Below, piece after piece: positions 62,959 to 64,000 of a stretch of 64,000 bases of DNA. Each line of letters opens with the position of its first letter. The first letter of the stretch is position 1. The translations under genes and the position numbers were made by a program. Source of the stretch: CAYRGQ01 sp964423925. GTDB lineage: Bacteria > Bacteroidota > Bacteroidia > Sphingobacteriales > Sphingobacteriaceae. The stretch covers positions 15,671 to 79,670 of the forward strand of contig CAYRGQ010000008.1 of NCBI GenBank assembly GCA_964423925.1. Reading direction: 5' to 3'. Under the pieces are notes generated by a model. It saw only the letters and a list, made by a program, of their open reading frames with translations, did no database searches and had not been told where the DNA came from.

Positions 62959-64000
62959 ATGAAACGATTGTATAACATACTCATATGCCTTCTAGCGATT
63001 TCTGCAGTATCCTGCGAAAGCTTTATGGACATCCATGAGGAATATGTCCAAGACGGAGAAGTTATCTACGCGCCAAAGGTAGACTCCGTACAATTCATTG
63101 CTGGCAAAGGTAGAGTCCAATTTGCCTTTTGGCTGGAGAACGCGCCCAATGTGAAACATGTTGACTTGTATTGGAACTCGAGAACGGATTCGCTCACCAC
63201 GACCGTTTCTCCAACCACGGGAGTCGACAGCTTCTACGTGGTCGTGCCCGGATTGCCCGAAGGGGCGTATACGTTTGAGGTAAAGACGCGGGACAACTTC
63301 GGACATAGCTCACTGTACCTCACCGGATTCGGAAATTCTTACGGTGATTTCTACCAAAGCTCGCTGCTCAACAGGCGGGTCAGAACGGTAGAGCAAACGC
63401 CCGATGGCGACTTGGTGACTTGGTATGGGTCGCTAGACGGCATGACGTGGACGGACGTCCGGTACACGACTAACGACGGCGAGACCAAAACGTTGAGGCT
63501 GTCCCCGAGCACGTCCGAGGTGCTATTGTCTGATTCGAAACGAGGCACCGGTTTCGAATTCGCATCCTCCTTTATCCCCGAAGAGTTGTCAATCGATACC
63601 TTCGAGACGGAGTGGGAAAGTTATAAAGGCATATACAAGTATGACCGGAGCGCATGGAGCGTTCTAGCCGTTTCGGACGAGACAGCAAGTGATGGCGGTG
63701 GCAAAAACACCTTGCTAGACAACAACCTGGATTCTTATTGGCACTCACAATGGGACGGCGGAAACGCGCCGCTACCACATTGGGCGATTATCGATATGAC
63801 CGCCGCGAATCGGATTGCCAAATTGGAGACATACAAGCGCCCCGGAAATAACGACGCCAGAACGATCCAGTATTTTGTAGGACCCGATCCGGATCCAGAC
63901 GCATCGACCTGGACCCAAATTGGCGCAGCCGAGTTCATTTCGGGTGTCGACAAAATCGAGACAACGATAGCGGATCCGTCCGCGGCAACTGGACGCTACC
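62959..64000 (+). CDS. DUF4998/discoidin-type surface lipoprotein, truncated by the window end
   Basis: Begins with MKRLYNILICLLAISAVSC, a signal peptide and lipobox (Cys 19), and reads open for 347 codons to the window edge. The first part, FMDIHEEYVQDGEVIYAPKVDSV, is typical of DUF4998 proteins. Two beta-rich domains follow, and from about residue 240 a discoidin (F5/8 type C) domain with NLDSYWHSQWDGG and PHWAIIDMTAANRIAKLETYKR. It lies 21 nt after the previous lipoprotein gene in the same locus. Confidence 0.82.
   Translation, partial: MKRLYNILICLLAISAVSCESFMDIHEEYVQDGEVIYAPKVDSVQFIAGKGRVQFAFWLENAPNVKHVDLYWNSRTDSLTTTVSPTTGVDSFYVVVPGLPEGAYTFEVKTRDNFGHSSLYLTGFGNSYGDFYQSSLLNRRVRTVEQTPDGDLVTWYGSLDGMTWTDVRYTTNDGETKTLRLSPSTSEVLLSDSKRGTGFEFASSFIPEELSIDTFETEWESYKGIYKYDRSAWSVLAVSDETASDGGGKNTLLDNNLDSYWHSQWDGGNAPLPHWAIIDMTAANRIAKLETYKRPGNNDARTIQYFVGPDPDPDASTWTQIGAAEFISGVDKIETTIADPSAATGRY

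Overview
The window comes from a Bacteroidota chromosome, most likely the order Sphingobacteriales. The signs are a SusC/SusD pair with DUF-type surface lipoproteins, GldB, a DUF4835/PorD protein, an IPExxxVDY-family protein, a 7TM-DISM histidine kinase, and repeated promoter boxes of the form TAnnTTTG (often with TTTG or TTG about 20 nt upstream) in front of genes on both strands. Base composition is balanced to slightly GC-rich for the group, so a Parapedobacter- or Olivibacter-like organism is plausible, but genus is a guess. Most of the window is ordinary chromosome. I found no insertion sequence, prophage, CRISPR array, rRNA or tRNA.

Layout. 0-1.1 kb: a secreted metallophosphoesterase. 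1.3-7.1 kb: a complete seven-gene Mrp cation/proton antiporter operon (mrpABCDEFG). 7.1-11.6 kb: metG, a DoxX protein with a methyltransferase, and metF behind a SAM-I riboswitch. 11.6-15 kb: a GH20 hexosaminidase divergent from lipA. 15.3-21.5 kb: a nucleotide-sugar operon (UDP-glucuronate decarboxylase, galE, an unknown gene, rfbB) followed by two glycosyltransferase-like genes. 21.6-29.3 kb, mostly minus strand: pyruvate kinase, an IPExxxVDY protein, a glyoxalase/esterase pair resembling MhqO/MhqD, pyruvate dehydrogenase E2 and E1-alpha, and a TraB/GumN protein. 29.9-32.2 kb: a degenerate receiver-domain protein next to a secreted M43 metalloprotease. 32.5-35 kb: a 2-hydroxyacid dehydrogenase overlapping an FGGY kinase. 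35.1-49.5 kb: housekeeping genes (nadE, gldB, DUF2461, anmK, gcvH, VanZ, a 40-residue lipoprotein, fabI, recN, porD-like, a CE15-like esterase, cobA, trmB, trhO), then DinB.

50.4-55.8 kb holds a signalling block: a stand-alone receiver protein convergent with a four-gene minus-strand operon coding for a GNAT-like acyltransferase, a methyltransferase, a 7TM-DISM histidine kinase and a receiver-histidine kinase hybrid. 56.6-64 kb is the start of a polysaccharide-utilisation locus: susC, susD, a DUF4959/DUF5126/DUF5000-type lipoprotein and a DUF4998/discoidin-type lipoprotein that runs off the window.

The two most interesting items are a structured leader before cobA, with two pairs of mutually exclusive helices, which looks like an unassigned riboswitch or attenuator, and the GNAT + methyltransferase + two-kinase operon, which could make and sense a small molecule. 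Less certain but worth checking are a receiver protein with Glu at the phosphorylation site and no output domain, and a possible broken sigma-factor gene with its own promoter upstream of susC.
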